A DNA stretch of 64,000 nt from positions 1-64,000 of the forward strand of contig NZ_SNAQ03000014.1 of assembly GCF_004375085.3 (NCBI RefSeq), in the 5' to 3' direction. Position numbers and translations under genes: made by a program. Below are positions 44,307-51,262 of the stretch, in pieces; within the stretch, counting starts at the first letter, position 1, and every line of letters starts with the position of its first letter. A model generated the notes under the pieces. The model made no database searches. It was not told where the DNA came from and saw nothing but the letters and a program-made list of their open reading frames with translations. This DNA comes from Lewinella sp. W8 (GTDB taxonomy: Bacteria > Bacteroidota > Bacteroidia > Chitinophagales > Saprospiraceae).

Positions 44307-45662
44307 TTAGGATTGGCCACGGCGACGGAGGAAGCGGATGGCGGCGGAGAGGCCGCGTTTTTGCTTCAACTGGAGGTTATTGCCCGTCTGCTGGTTGTAC
44401 AGCTTGACGACCTCTTCCTCATACTCTTCGTAGAATTCGGGATCAAAGTTGGCCAGACCGAGATTTTGCAAGACCGTTTCCACGTGGGTGTTCTCGCGGA
44501 TCCACTTCTCACACACTTCGTGGCGGTAGCGGATGCCCATCAGGTTGAAGCCCCGGACGGTGCCGTCACTTTCCTCGTAGTTGATGCGCACGGCCTTCTC
44601 GCCGTCGTGGTGTTCCCAGTAGAGGGTGGCCAGTCCCTCCCGGCCTTTGGCCGGGACTTCCCCGTAAACCTGGTACTCCAGGTCCAGAAACTTGGCGGAG
44701 TTGAACCAGATGCCGGGGTCGTAGGCGTGCTGGCGGCCAAGGACGTTGTAGGCGACGGTCTCGCCCATCATGCGGCCGGTGTACCAGATGGCCTCCACGG
44801 GGCGGCGGCCCGGCCGCGGCTCCTGAATTTCGGCGCAATCGCCGATGGCGTAGACGTCGGCCACGGAAGTTTCCAGGAAGCCGTTCACCTTGATGCCCCG
44901 CCCGAGTTCCAGGCCGTCGGCATCCCGCAGGAAGTCGATGTTCGGGTGAACGCCGGCCGTGAGGCCGACGTACTGGCACTCAATGCGCTCGCCATCTTTG
45001 GTGGTCACGGCGCCGGCGGCGCCGCTGCCGTCATCGTGGATGGTGTCCAGTTCCGTATTCTCCCGCAAATCGAATCCGTGATGACGGATGTGCCGACTCA
45101 CCATCCGGCTTTCTTCCGGCGGCAGTGCACCGCTCCAGTAGCTGGGCTCCCGGATCAGGATGGTCACCGGGATGTGGCGGCTGTGCAGCATCTCCGCCAG
45201 CTCAATCCCAATCAATCCGCCCCCGACGATCACTCCTCGCTCAATCTCGTGGGTATGTTCTTCGAGGTACTGCAGGTCCTGGGCGCTCACCATGCCCCGT
45301 ACCCGCTCCAGGTCCTGCCCCGGCCAGCCAAACTTGTTCCAGGTGGAGCCCACGGCCAGCACCAGTTTGTCGTAGGGCATCGTGGTGCCGTCGCCGAACT
45401 TGAGTTTTTTCTCGGTCGTCAGTACTCGCTCGACGTAGGCCTTCTTCAGCTCGATGCGGTTCTTCTCCCAAAAGAAGGGCTCGTAGGGCATCAGGTCCTC
45501 CCACCGCATGTGGCCCATGTAGGCGTACATGAGCGCGGTGCGGGAAAAGAAGTATTCGGTTTCGGCGGAGATGAGCGTAATCTGAACGGCATCGTCAAGC
45601 TTGCGCAGCCAGCGGGCTGCGGTTACTCCGGCGATCCCGTTGCCAATAATGGCGACGTGCAT
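44307..45662 (-). CDS. NAD(P)/FAD-dependent pyridine nucleotide-disulfide-type oxidoreductase
   Basis: 451 residues. FAD site HVAIIGNGIAGVTAARWLRKL, second GxGxxG NAD(P) site GVIVGGGLIGIELAEMLHSRHIPVTILIRE, and the C-terminal FAD motif VADVYAIGDCAEI. No redox Cys pair, so it is of the ferredoxin/rubredoxin/nitrite-reductase-like reductase class. The C-terminal 130 residues, with WYTGRMMGETVAYNVLG and ESDGTVRGFNLMGIRYRHEVCEKWI, are longer than in the simple reductases. Likely partner of the downstream polyferredoxin (inference from adjacency and shared direction). Confidence 0.88.
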   Translation of the reverse strand: MHVAIIGNGIAGVTAARWLRKLDDAVQITLISAETEYFFSRTALMYAYMGHMRWEDLMPYEPFFWEKNRIELKKAYVERVLTTEKKLKFGDGTTMPYDKLVLAVGSTWNKFGWPGQDLERVRGMVSAQDLQYLEEHTHEIERGVIVGGGLIGIELAEMLHSRHIPVTILIREPSYWSGALPPEESRMVSRHIRHHGFDLRENTELDTIHDDGSGAAGAVTTKDGERIECQYVGLTAGVHPNIDFLRDADGLELGRGIKVNGFLETSVADVYAIGDCAEIQEPRPGRRPVEAIWYTGRMMGETVAYNVLGRQHAYDPGIWFNSAKFLDLEYQVYGEVPAKGREGLATLYWEHHDGEKAVRINYEESDGTVRGFNLMGIRYRHEVCEKWIRENTHVETVLQNLGLANFDPEFYEEYEEEVVKLYNQQTGNNLQLKQKRGLSAAIRFLRRRGQS

Positions 45663-46000
45663 AGTGAGCGGGGGTTTTCGATTGGGAAATTAGGGCTTTG
45701 AACGCAGAATGGGGAATTAAATTGACCGTCCGGACCCAGACTGTCGTAAAAGGACACATTACCGGGTCTCCTCACCATACCGCAGCCGGGAGCCGTTTGC
45801 GCAAAGCCTGGATTTGCTCCCACCCTCCCCTGATCCGTGCCCTCTCCCTGGTCTTTCATCCACGCCAAGTGGCGATCCGTCCATAATTATCGTTCCTAAC
45901 CACCACGGCCCCCTACTTTGGAATCCTATTGATTATCCGTACAGCCTTCTTTTTGCGACTTTATTGATCTGCTGCTTTTTAACCCCAAACTAGAATTACC
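45663..46000. other. 338-nt spacer between divergent genes
   Basis: The oxidoreductase and the first lipoprotein gene diverge from here. CTACTTTGGAATC near 45913 resembles a -7 box one base short. No hairpin or gene is evident. Confidence 0.4.
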
Positions 46001-46489
46001 ATGAAACCTGTCTATCTGTTACTTCTGGTCTTAATCGCCATCGGCTTTTTTGCCTGCGAACGCGACCTCCTGGAACCTTCTCAACCCGTAGCCCAGTCCG
46101 AAGACAAAGTTCTGGGGACCAATGAGCTGGCGGAATTTTCCGCCCGTCTGGCGGACATCAACCTCTTCGATGAATCAACCCATACGGACCCCAGCCACTA
46201 CGGCGCGGGAGAGGTTCGTCTTTTCATCGACGAGGCGGGAGACCTGGCCCTGGATTTCCTCACCGAAAACCTGATGATTTCCAGCGCCGACGTAGCAGAC
46301 CCCGCGGACTTGCTGCCCACCAGAGCCTGGCATTCGACCATTGAGCTGCTTTTTGAACCCAACGAGGAGAACCGCCTCCGCCACTGGCTCATCCAGAATT
46401 TCAAAGGAAGCCAATCCCTGGCCCTGCGGATCGCCCTACGGGAAAACGGAACCATCTTCTTCGCCGGCCTTGCCGAGCGGGCGGCCTGA
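46001..46489 (+). CDS. Small lipoprotein, paralog of the next gene
   Basis: 162 residues. SPII signal MKPVYLLLLVLIAIGFFAC. The C-terminal 40 residues, EENRLRHWLIQNFKGSQSLALRIALRENGTIFFAGLAER, align with the same region of the next protein, and both have an acidic, Leu-rich middle. No family recognised. 35 nt before the paralog, same strand, probably one operon. Confidence 0.75.
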   Translation: MKPVYLLLLVLIAIGFFACERDLLEPSQPVAQSEDKVLGTNELAEFSARLADINLFDESTHTDPSHYGAGEVRLFIDEAGDLALDFLTENLMISSADVADPADLLPTRAWHSTIELLFEPNEENRLRHWLIQNFKGSQSLALRIALRENGTIFFAGLAERAA

Positions 46490-46524
46490 GGCCGCCCCTT
46501 TACCCGGCATAAAACCCTTTACCC

Positions 46525-47094
46525 ATGCTCAAGTCTTACCTGTCCCTACTGATGCTCGCCTTCACGGGCCTGTTCACCGGCAGCTGCACTTCCGAACTGA
46601 CGCAAGAGCGTTCCGTTGAAGCGCCCGTACTGACCGCCCTCCGGGCGGATGACCTGAGTGCCTTTCAGGAAGTCCTCATCCAACTGGATTTGTACACTCC
46701 CGAAGCCTCGGAGCCGTTTATCGCCGACTTTGGACTCTTCCGCACCCCCGCCGGGAAGGTGGACGTTGGTCTGGGCGGCGTGCGGGAGTACGACCTCAAC
46801 CGGCAGCTCCGTGGCCAGGACCCCTGGGTCGACGACCCGACACTCCCCCTACGAGCTAAGGAATTTAGCCAGGAGCTCGAAATTTCCTGGCACCCGGACA
46901 GTGCCGAAGAAGTGGAGCGGTGGTTACTGGAACACTTTACCGGCGCCAATGGCCTCGATCTTCGCATCTCCACGGAGCGGAAAGGAAAGATGATCCTTTC
47001 CGCCCGCGAGCGCCCGCAGATTGCCGAGGAAGTGGATGTCCTCGACCCCATTTTCTTCCTCGCCGTGGCCCTCTTACCCTCCGGGGAGGAATAA
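46525..47094 (+). CDS. Small lipoprotein, paralog of the previous gene
   Basis: 189 residues. SPII signal MLKSYLSLLMLAFTGLFTGSC. C-terminal AEEVERWLLEHFTGANGLDLRISTERKGKMILSARER parallels the previous protein (x-R-x-W-L-x-x-x-F-x-G ... L-x-L-R-I). It has a longer middle (VDVGLGGVREYDLNRQL) and tail. Tandem duplication followed by divergence is the simplest reading. Function unknown. Confidence 0.75.
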   Translation: MLKSYLSLLMLAFTGLFTGSCTSELTQERSVEAPVLTALRADDLSAFQEVLIQLDLYTPEASEPFIADFGLFRTPAGKVDVGLGGVREYDLNRQLRGQDPWVDDPTLPLRAKEFSQELEISWHPDSAEEVERWLLEHFTGANGLDLRISTERKGKMILSARERPQIAEEVDVLDPIFFLAVALLPSGEE

Positions 47095-47100
47095 CGACGG

Positions 47101-47826
47101 CTATTTTCCGTCACCCCCCATCGTGAGTTCTAACTCAACCTCCAGCTCGAAGTGCACGGGAATCACCTTCAGTTCCTCCTGCACTCCGGGGGTTTCGTGC
47201 CCAGAGAGCCAACCGATGATTGCGGGTCCCTTATACGTATAGCCAGCCGCCGGAACTTCATAGTTGGCCTCCAAAAAATAAAAGGAAAAACCATCAAGGT
47301 ACTGCTCAGCCTTACGGAGGAACCCTTTCCTCATACCGGCATGCTTTCTGAGACCATGCCCAAAAGCAACGATCAGGTAGGCCGCAGAGTCAACCTTATT
47401 AACCGAATACTCAACATTGAAGGTTGTCACCAGGGGGTACTGTTTGCAGTCAGCACAGTTAAGGCGGTAATCAAACAGGTCCTCCAACCCCCGGCAAATG
47501 CCCAGGCCCGGATTATTCTCCGCATTAACTTTCGCCGACCCCTGTTTTAGTACGTTCCCCTTTCCGTCAAGCAGAGTTAGCTGCAGTCGATGCCGTGTCG
47601 GACTGGGCCTTTTCAAGTCTTCCAACCTATACTGCAGGATAAAATCACTCGCGTCCGTTCTTTCACCGTAGTTAATGAAGGCACGAAAACCGCTGCGTTC
47701 CAGGTTGTCCCGGAGCATCAGGTCGTAGTCGCCCGGTGCGCCCGGACTAAAATCAATCCGCACGCTTTGCTGGGCGGTGAGCATGCTGGTCAGCAACAGA
47801 AAGCAGAGCAATTGGAGGGTTTTCAT
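47101..47826 (-). CDS. Secreted protein of unknown function
   Basis: 241 residues. SPI signal MKTLQLLCFLLLTSMLTAQ. The N-terminal part (SVRIDFSPGAPGDYDLMLRDNLERSGFRAFINYGERTDASDFILQYRLEDL) looks like a beta-rich module of the kind found in outer-membrane-associated proteins; two cysteines in NCADCKQYP may form a metal or disulfide site. Convergent with the lipoprotein pair, 6 nt between stops. Confidence 0.7.
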   Translation of the reverse strand: MKTLQLLCFLLLTSMLTAQQSVRIDFSPGAPGDYDLMLRDNLERSGFRAFINYGERTDASDFILQYRLEDLKRPSPTRHRLQLTLLDGKGNVLKQGSAKVNAENNPGLGICRGLEDLFDYRLNCADCKQYPLVTTFNVEYSVNKVDSAAYLIVAFGHGLRKHAGMRKGFLRKAEQYLDGFSFYFLEANYEVPAAGYTYKGPAIIGWLSGHETPGVQEELKVIPVHFELEVELELTMGGDGK

Positions 47827-48224
47827 GACGTTGTGTTTTGCGGAATCGGCCGTAAGCCGATCCTTTTTTAGTGGTATTTACCCTTCGATTGCATCTGCTT
47901 AAAAATCTTACCACTGCCTTCAAAAAATAATCAGGGCGACGGAGCGCAGGATGCCAGGATTAGCCCGGGTGCCATCCAGACGTAGGGTGTTCCGTGAGGT
48001 TTCATCGGCGATTCCTACGGAATCGCGGCAGTTCAGAGGGGCAGATGGTAGCGGCAAGGCATGCCTTGCCGCTACTGGAAAATTCAAGGACTTGATGGCC
48101 AAAGGATTAATTCACGAAACACCCTACATCTAGACGGGAGCTCTGGCCCCCGGCCTACCCCACTCGCCATCGCCACAAGCCCCGTGGATCGCGTACCTTC
48201 GTCTTTCCACCGAAGCAGATCACC
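47827..48224. other. Spacer between the secreted-protein gene and truA
   Basis: Apart from the 144-nt element it holds a GGAGCGCAGG-type repeat at about 47938-47960 and, at 48194-48201, TACCTTCG, a -7-like box that would start truA transcription about 17-20 nt before its conserved N-terminus. Confidence 0.45.
47983..48126. mobile_element. MITE-like element, copy 1 (144 nt)
   Basis: Ends are TAGGGTGTTCCGTGAG and TTCACGAAACACCCTA, inverted repeats matching at 14 of 16 positions. CATCCAGACG (47973-47982) and CATCTAGACG (48127-48136) flank it directly as a 10-bp direct repeat with one mismatch, as left by transposition. Inside: hairpin GCGATTCC/GGAATCGC, then a 24-nt palindrome with core CAAGGCATGCCTTG. 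No open frame, so non-autonomous. Lies 98 nt upstream of the truA start, in the same orientation as copy 2. Confidence 0.75.
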
Positions 48225-49025
48225 ATTCAGCATTACTTTCTAGAACTTGCCTACGACGGCAGCGCCTACCGGGGCTGGCAACGCCAGCCCGGCGACCTCA
48301 TCACCGTGCAGCAAACCGTCGAGGATTTGCTCAGTCGGGTCCACGGCCGGAACGTCATCCTCGGCGGGTGTGGACGGACGGACGCCGGGGTGCACGCCAC
48401 CCAGTTCTACGCTTACCTGCGCACGGAAGAACCCCTGCCCGACAACTACCTCTTTTTCGTCAACAAGCAGCTCCCGCGGGACATTGCGCTGCGGGACGTA
48501 CACTCCGTCCCCGACAACGCCCAGGCCCGCTTCGACGCCACTGAGCGCACCTACGACTACCTCCTCCACGGCTCCCCCGATGCCTGGCTGGACCGCGGCA
48601 GCGGGCAATTTGACCTGACCAACTTTGCACCCGCGCGCGTCGCCCAGGTCCTTCCGCTGCTCCTGACTCACGAAGACTACCGGGCGCTGTGTAAAGCCCC
48701 GGATCGTCACAATACCACCCTCGTTCATTTTCGGCAAGCCACCCTCTTCCGCAACGGCGCCGGAGACCGCTACCGGTTCCGCTTCGTTGCCAATCGCTTC
48801 TTGCGGGGTATGATTCGGCTGCTGGTCCATCATCTGTTTCAGGTCGGCACCGGGCGCCTGTCGGAAGAGGATTTTACCCGGGTCCTCCAGACCCAGACCC
48901 GGTCCGAGCACTTTCGCCTCGCCCCTCCGGAGGGGCTTTACCTCACCGGCGTTCGCTACCCCTACCTCGACCGGGAAGCAAGGCTCCCGCCCATCGGGGA
49001 GGTAAAATGGATTCCAATCCCCTAG
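48225..49025 (+). CDS. truA: tRNA pseudouridine(38-40) synthase TruA, apparent ATT start
   Basis: Makes pseudouridine at positions 38-40 of tRNA anticodon stems. QHYFLELAYDGSAYRGWQRQP, GCGRTDAGVHATQF (catalytic Asp), RFDATERTYDYLL, the distinctive FRFVANRFLRGMIRLLVHHLFQVGTGRLS and EGLYLTGVRYP are all present, so the protein is about 266 residues and complete. The first canonical start in frame is GTG 48306, which would cut off AYDG...GWQRQP; no ATG, GTG or TTG occurs upstream of it in frame. The family N-terminus fits a start at the ATT codon 48225 (or ATC 48219). The gene lies between two copies of a MITE-like element. Confidence 0.9.
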   Translation: MQHYFLELAYDGSAYRGWQRQPGDLITVQQTVEDLLSRVHGRNVILGGCGRTDAGVHATQFYAYLRTEEPLPDNYLFFVNKQLPRDIALRDVHSVPDNAQARFDATERTYDYLLHGSPDAWLDRGSGQFDLTNFAPARVAQVLPLLLTHEDYRALCKAPDRHNTTLVHFRQATLFRNGAGDRYRFRFVANRFLRGMIRLLVHHLFQVGTGRLSEEDFTRVLQTQTRSEHFRLAPPEGLYLTGVRYPYLDREARLPPIGEVKWIPIP

Positions 49026-49028
49026 ACC

Positions 49029-49172
49029 TAGGCTGTTCCGTGAGGTTTCATCGGCGATTCCTGCGGAATCGCGGCAGTTCAGAGGGGCAGATGGTAGCGG
49101 CAAGGCATGCCTTGCCGCTACTGGAAAATTCAAGGACTTGATGGCCAAAGGATTAATTCACGGAACAGCCTA
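49029..49172. mobile_element. MITE-like element, copy 2 (144 nt)
   Basis: Ends TAGGCTGTTCCGTGAG and TTCACGGAACAGCCTA, 15 of 16 positions complementary. CCCCTAGACC occurs exactly at 49019-49028 and again at 49173-49182, a perfect 10-bp flanking duplication; the left copy contains the truA stop codon TAG. The interior differs from copy 1 at only a few positions, and the terminal differences (GGGTG/CACCC against GGCTG/CAGCC) keep the ends complementary. Same orientation as copy 1. Confidence 0.82.
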
Positions 49173-49182
49173 CCCCTAGACC

Positions 49183-49377
49183 CTACTTCATCTTCGGAAA
49201 CAGTATACCCAGCACCAGGCTGATGACCGCCCCGATGAGCAGGTGCCCCAGGAAGGACACCAGGTCCATCGTCGCCGCTTCTTCCCGCCAGTAGGTCATC
49301 CCCGTGCGGAGCAGGGCGTAGAGTAGGCCGATTACCAGGGCCCGGTAAATATCTCCTCGTTCAATTTTCAGGTTCAT
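49183..49377 (-). CDS. Small membrane protein
   Basis: 64 residues, MNLKIERGDIYRALVIGLLYALLRTGMTYWREEAATMDLVSFLGHLLIGAVISLVLGILFPKMK, with two hydrophobic segments. Its ATG shares one base with the dtd stop codon (TGATG), so it is coupled to dtd. No family recognised. Confidence 0.75.
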   Translation of the reverse strand: MNLKIERGDIYRALVIGLLYALLRTGMTYWREEAATMDLVSFLGHLLIGAVISLVLGILFPKMK

Positions 49378-49829
49378 CACTCGCGGTTTTTGGAGTCCAT
49401 CCAGATCGTAACCGGCCCGTCGTTGAGTAGTTCCACTTTCATGTCCGCCCCGAATTCTCCGGTGGCCACCGGCCGGCCCGCCACAAAGGAAAGGGTTTTG
49501 ACGAATTGCTCGTAGAGCGGAATGGCAACCGGTGGCGGTGCGCTGCGGGTAAAGCCCGGTCGGTTCCCCTTCTTGGTGCTGGCAAAAAGGGTGAACTGGG
49601 AAACAACCAGTAGCCCGCCATCGACGTCGACGACGCTGCGGTTCATCTTACCCTCCTCGTCACCGAAGATGCGCATCCGGCTGATCTTGCCGCACAGCCA
49701 CTCAATGTCTTCTTCCGTATCGGCTTCCTCGATGCCCACCAGGATGAGTAGTCCTGCCTCGATGGCTCCCGAAATGTTTCCCTCGATGGTTACCGAGGCG
49801 TGCGCAACGCGCTGAATGATGACTCGCAT
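49377..49829 (-). CDS. dtd: D-aminoacyl-tRNA deacylase
   Basis: 150 residues; removes D-amino acids (and Gly from mischarged tRNA-Ala) from tRNA. Signature motifs MRVIIQRVAHASVTIEG, LLILVGIEEADTEEDIEWLCGKI, VVSQFTLFASTKKGNRPGFTRSAPP (the SQFTLFA cross-dimer motif) and LLNDGPVTIWMDS (Gly-cisPro motif). Full length. Follows the GNAT gene by 21 nt on the same strand. Confidence 0.96.
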   Translation of the reverse strand: MRVIIQRVAHASVTIEGNISGAIEAGLLILVGIEEADTEEDIEWLCGKISRMRIFGDEEGKMNRSVVDVDGGLLVVSQFTLFASTKKGNRPGFTRSAPPPVAIPLYEQFVKTLSFVAGRPVATGEFGADMKVELLNDGPVTIWMDSKNRE

Positions 49830-49850
49830 GGGCTGCGGTGTTTGGGGTTG

Positions 49851-50405
49851 TTATGAATTGGTCAGGGGCATTTCCATTTGCCAGTCCTCCATGAGGTAGC
49901 CGTTGCCAATGTCGGTGTCGAAGCGACCGACTTTGACGAAGCCCAGGTATTCATAAAAGCCGATGGCCCGGTTCTGGTAGTTGACGTCCAGGCGCAGGAT
50001 TTTTTGTCCCGCCCGGCGGGCGATATCGGCTACCTTCAGGATAAGTGCCTTACCGAAACCCTTCCCCTGGGTGCTGGGCAGCAGATAAATTTTGTGCAGC
50101 TTACACGTATCGGGCAGGTAATCGAACTGGTAGCTGGCGTAGCCGACGGGAGCGTAGCGGGTTTGCCGGGCTCCCGGCACTGCCTCCGCTGCTTCCGGAC
50201 TCGCTTCCAGGATAAGCAGGAATACGTGGCCTTTGGCCACCTGCTCCCGGATGGCCTCCTGACTGTACATCATGTCCAGCATATACGCGATCTGCTCCGG
50301 GGAGAGGATATCTCCGAAGGTATCGGGCCAGGTCTGGTGCGCAATCCGTTGGATGGTGGCGTGGTCCGCCTCCGTGGCGGGAAGGATGCGATAGGCTGCT
50401 TGCAT
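49851..50405 (-). CDS. GNAT family N-acetyltransferase
   Basis: 184 residues. IQRIAHQTWPDTFGDILSPEQIAYML at the N-terminus, then VGYASYQFDYLPDTCKLHKIYLLPSTQGKGFGKALILKVADIARRAGQKILRLDVNYQNRAIGFYEYLGFVKV, which contains the acetyl-CoA motif Q-x-x-G-x-G. Substrate unknown. Minus-strand TATATTTG (50430-50423) is an exact -7 box about 17 nt before the ATG and should drive the GNAT-dtd-membrane protein operon. Confidence 0.9.
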   Translation of the reverse strand: MQAAYRILPATEADHATIQRIAHQTWPDTFGDILSPEQIAYMLDMMYSQEAIREQVAKGHVFLLILEASPEAAEAVPGARQTRYAPVGYASYQFDYLPDTCKLHKIYLLPSTQGKGFGKALILKVADIARRAGQKILRLDVNYQNRAIGFYEYLGFVKVGRFDTDIGNGYLMEDWQMEMPLTNS

Positions 50406-50422
50406 GATGGGAGGGTGTGGGG

Positions 50423-50430
50423 CAAATATA
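50423..50430 (-). promoter_or_regulatory. -7 promoter box of the GNAT-dtd operon
   Basis: Minus-strand TATATTTG, an exact TAnnTTTG match, 17 nt upstream of the GNAT start codon. Confidence 0.55.
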
Positions 50431-50440
50431 TTTCTTTACC

Positions 50441-51118
50441 CTAAAGCGGCTGGTGTAATTCCGGGCCGTTGTTGCGCACGTTGCCTACCCGGGAGGAAAC
50501 GGGGTAGGCTTCTAGCGTCCCGTCGGGGGGGGTGGTGAGGAGGCCAAGGATGTCGTCCAGTGGTGCCTGGGTATCCAGCCACTGGCTCTGAGCGGCCTCG
50601 TCGAGGAGCAACATGGGCATCCGGTCGTGGATGGGGGCCATTTCCCGGTTAGGGGCGCCGGTGATGATGGAGTAAGTGAACACGGGCGCGGCGTCGGGCT
50701 CCGATTTTGGGGTCCATTGCTCCCAGATGCCGGCCATGACGAGCAGCCGGCCATCGGCCGGCAGAATGCGGTGAGGAACTTTTCCTTCGGGTGTTTTCTT
50801 CCACTCGTAGAAGCTGTCTCCCAGCACCAGGCACCGGCGGGACCGGATCGGCTTCCGGAAGCTGGGCTTCTCCTCAATGCCTTCACTGCGGGCGTTGATC
50901 ATTCGGGCACCAATCTTCAGGTCCTTGGCCCAGAAGGGCACCAGCCCCCACCGAAACGCTTCCACCCGGTCGGGATGCCGATCCGTGATCACCGCTCCCT
51001 GCTGGGTCGGGGCCACGTTGTAATTCTTGGAAAGGCCCGCGACCGGCAACTGCAGTTGCCGGCCGAACTGTTCCCGAAGTTTTGCTTCATCGATGACGAT
51101 GCTGTAGCGTCCGCACAT
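50441..51118 (-). CDS. SRAP domain protein (HMCES/YedK-like)
   Basis: 225 residues beginning MCGRYSIVID. Cys2 (after Met removal the N-terminal residue) forms a thiazolidine crosslink with abasic sites in single-stranded DNA; the family residues are visible: Asn in LSKNYNVAPTQQ, Glu in ARSEGIEEKPSFRKPIRSRRCLVLGDSFYEWKK, and His in PIHDRMPMLL. ATG 51118 is required to place Cys at position 2, so upstream in-frame starts are rejected. Minus-strand TATCTTAA about 30 nt upstream may be its promoter. Confidence 0.93.
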   Translation of the reverse strand: MCGRYSIVIDEAKLREQFGRQLQLPVAGLSKNYNVAPTQQGAVITDRHPDRVEAFRWGLVPFWAKDLKIGARMINARSEGIEEKPSFRKPIRSRRCLVLGDSFYEWKKTPEGKVPHRILPADGRLLVMAGIWEQWTPKSEPDAAPVFTYSIITGAPNREMAPIHDRMPMLLLDEAAQSQWLDTQAPLDDILGLLTTPPDGTLEAYPVSSRVGNVRNNGPELHQPL

Positions 51119-51204
51119 GGTAATGGTTTTTCGGGGTTTAAGATAACGGTTCACGGGAGCAACACTCCACATTCTACGCATAGGTTAGGCAGTTAGCCCA
51201 AAGA

Positions 51205-51239
51205 AAAAGCCCGTCCTGGCGAAACCGGGACGGGCTTTT
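51205..51239 (-). terminator. Intrinsic terminator of infB
   Basis: AAAAGCCCGTCC (51205-51216) and GGACGGGCTTTT (51228-51239) are exact reverse complements with an 11-nt loop. The symmetric A/T ends give a U-tract in both directions; it lies 24 nt after the infB stop. Confidence 0.85.
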
Positions 51240-51262
51240 GGGGCAGGCAGTGGGGTCTCCGT

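Noticed and set aside
42390..45701. Two long plus-strand frames (402 and 462 codons) opposite the polyferredoxin and the flavoprotein
   Set aside because: Both mirror recognisable minus-strand genes with metal and cofactor motifs; the plus-strand translations show no family features.
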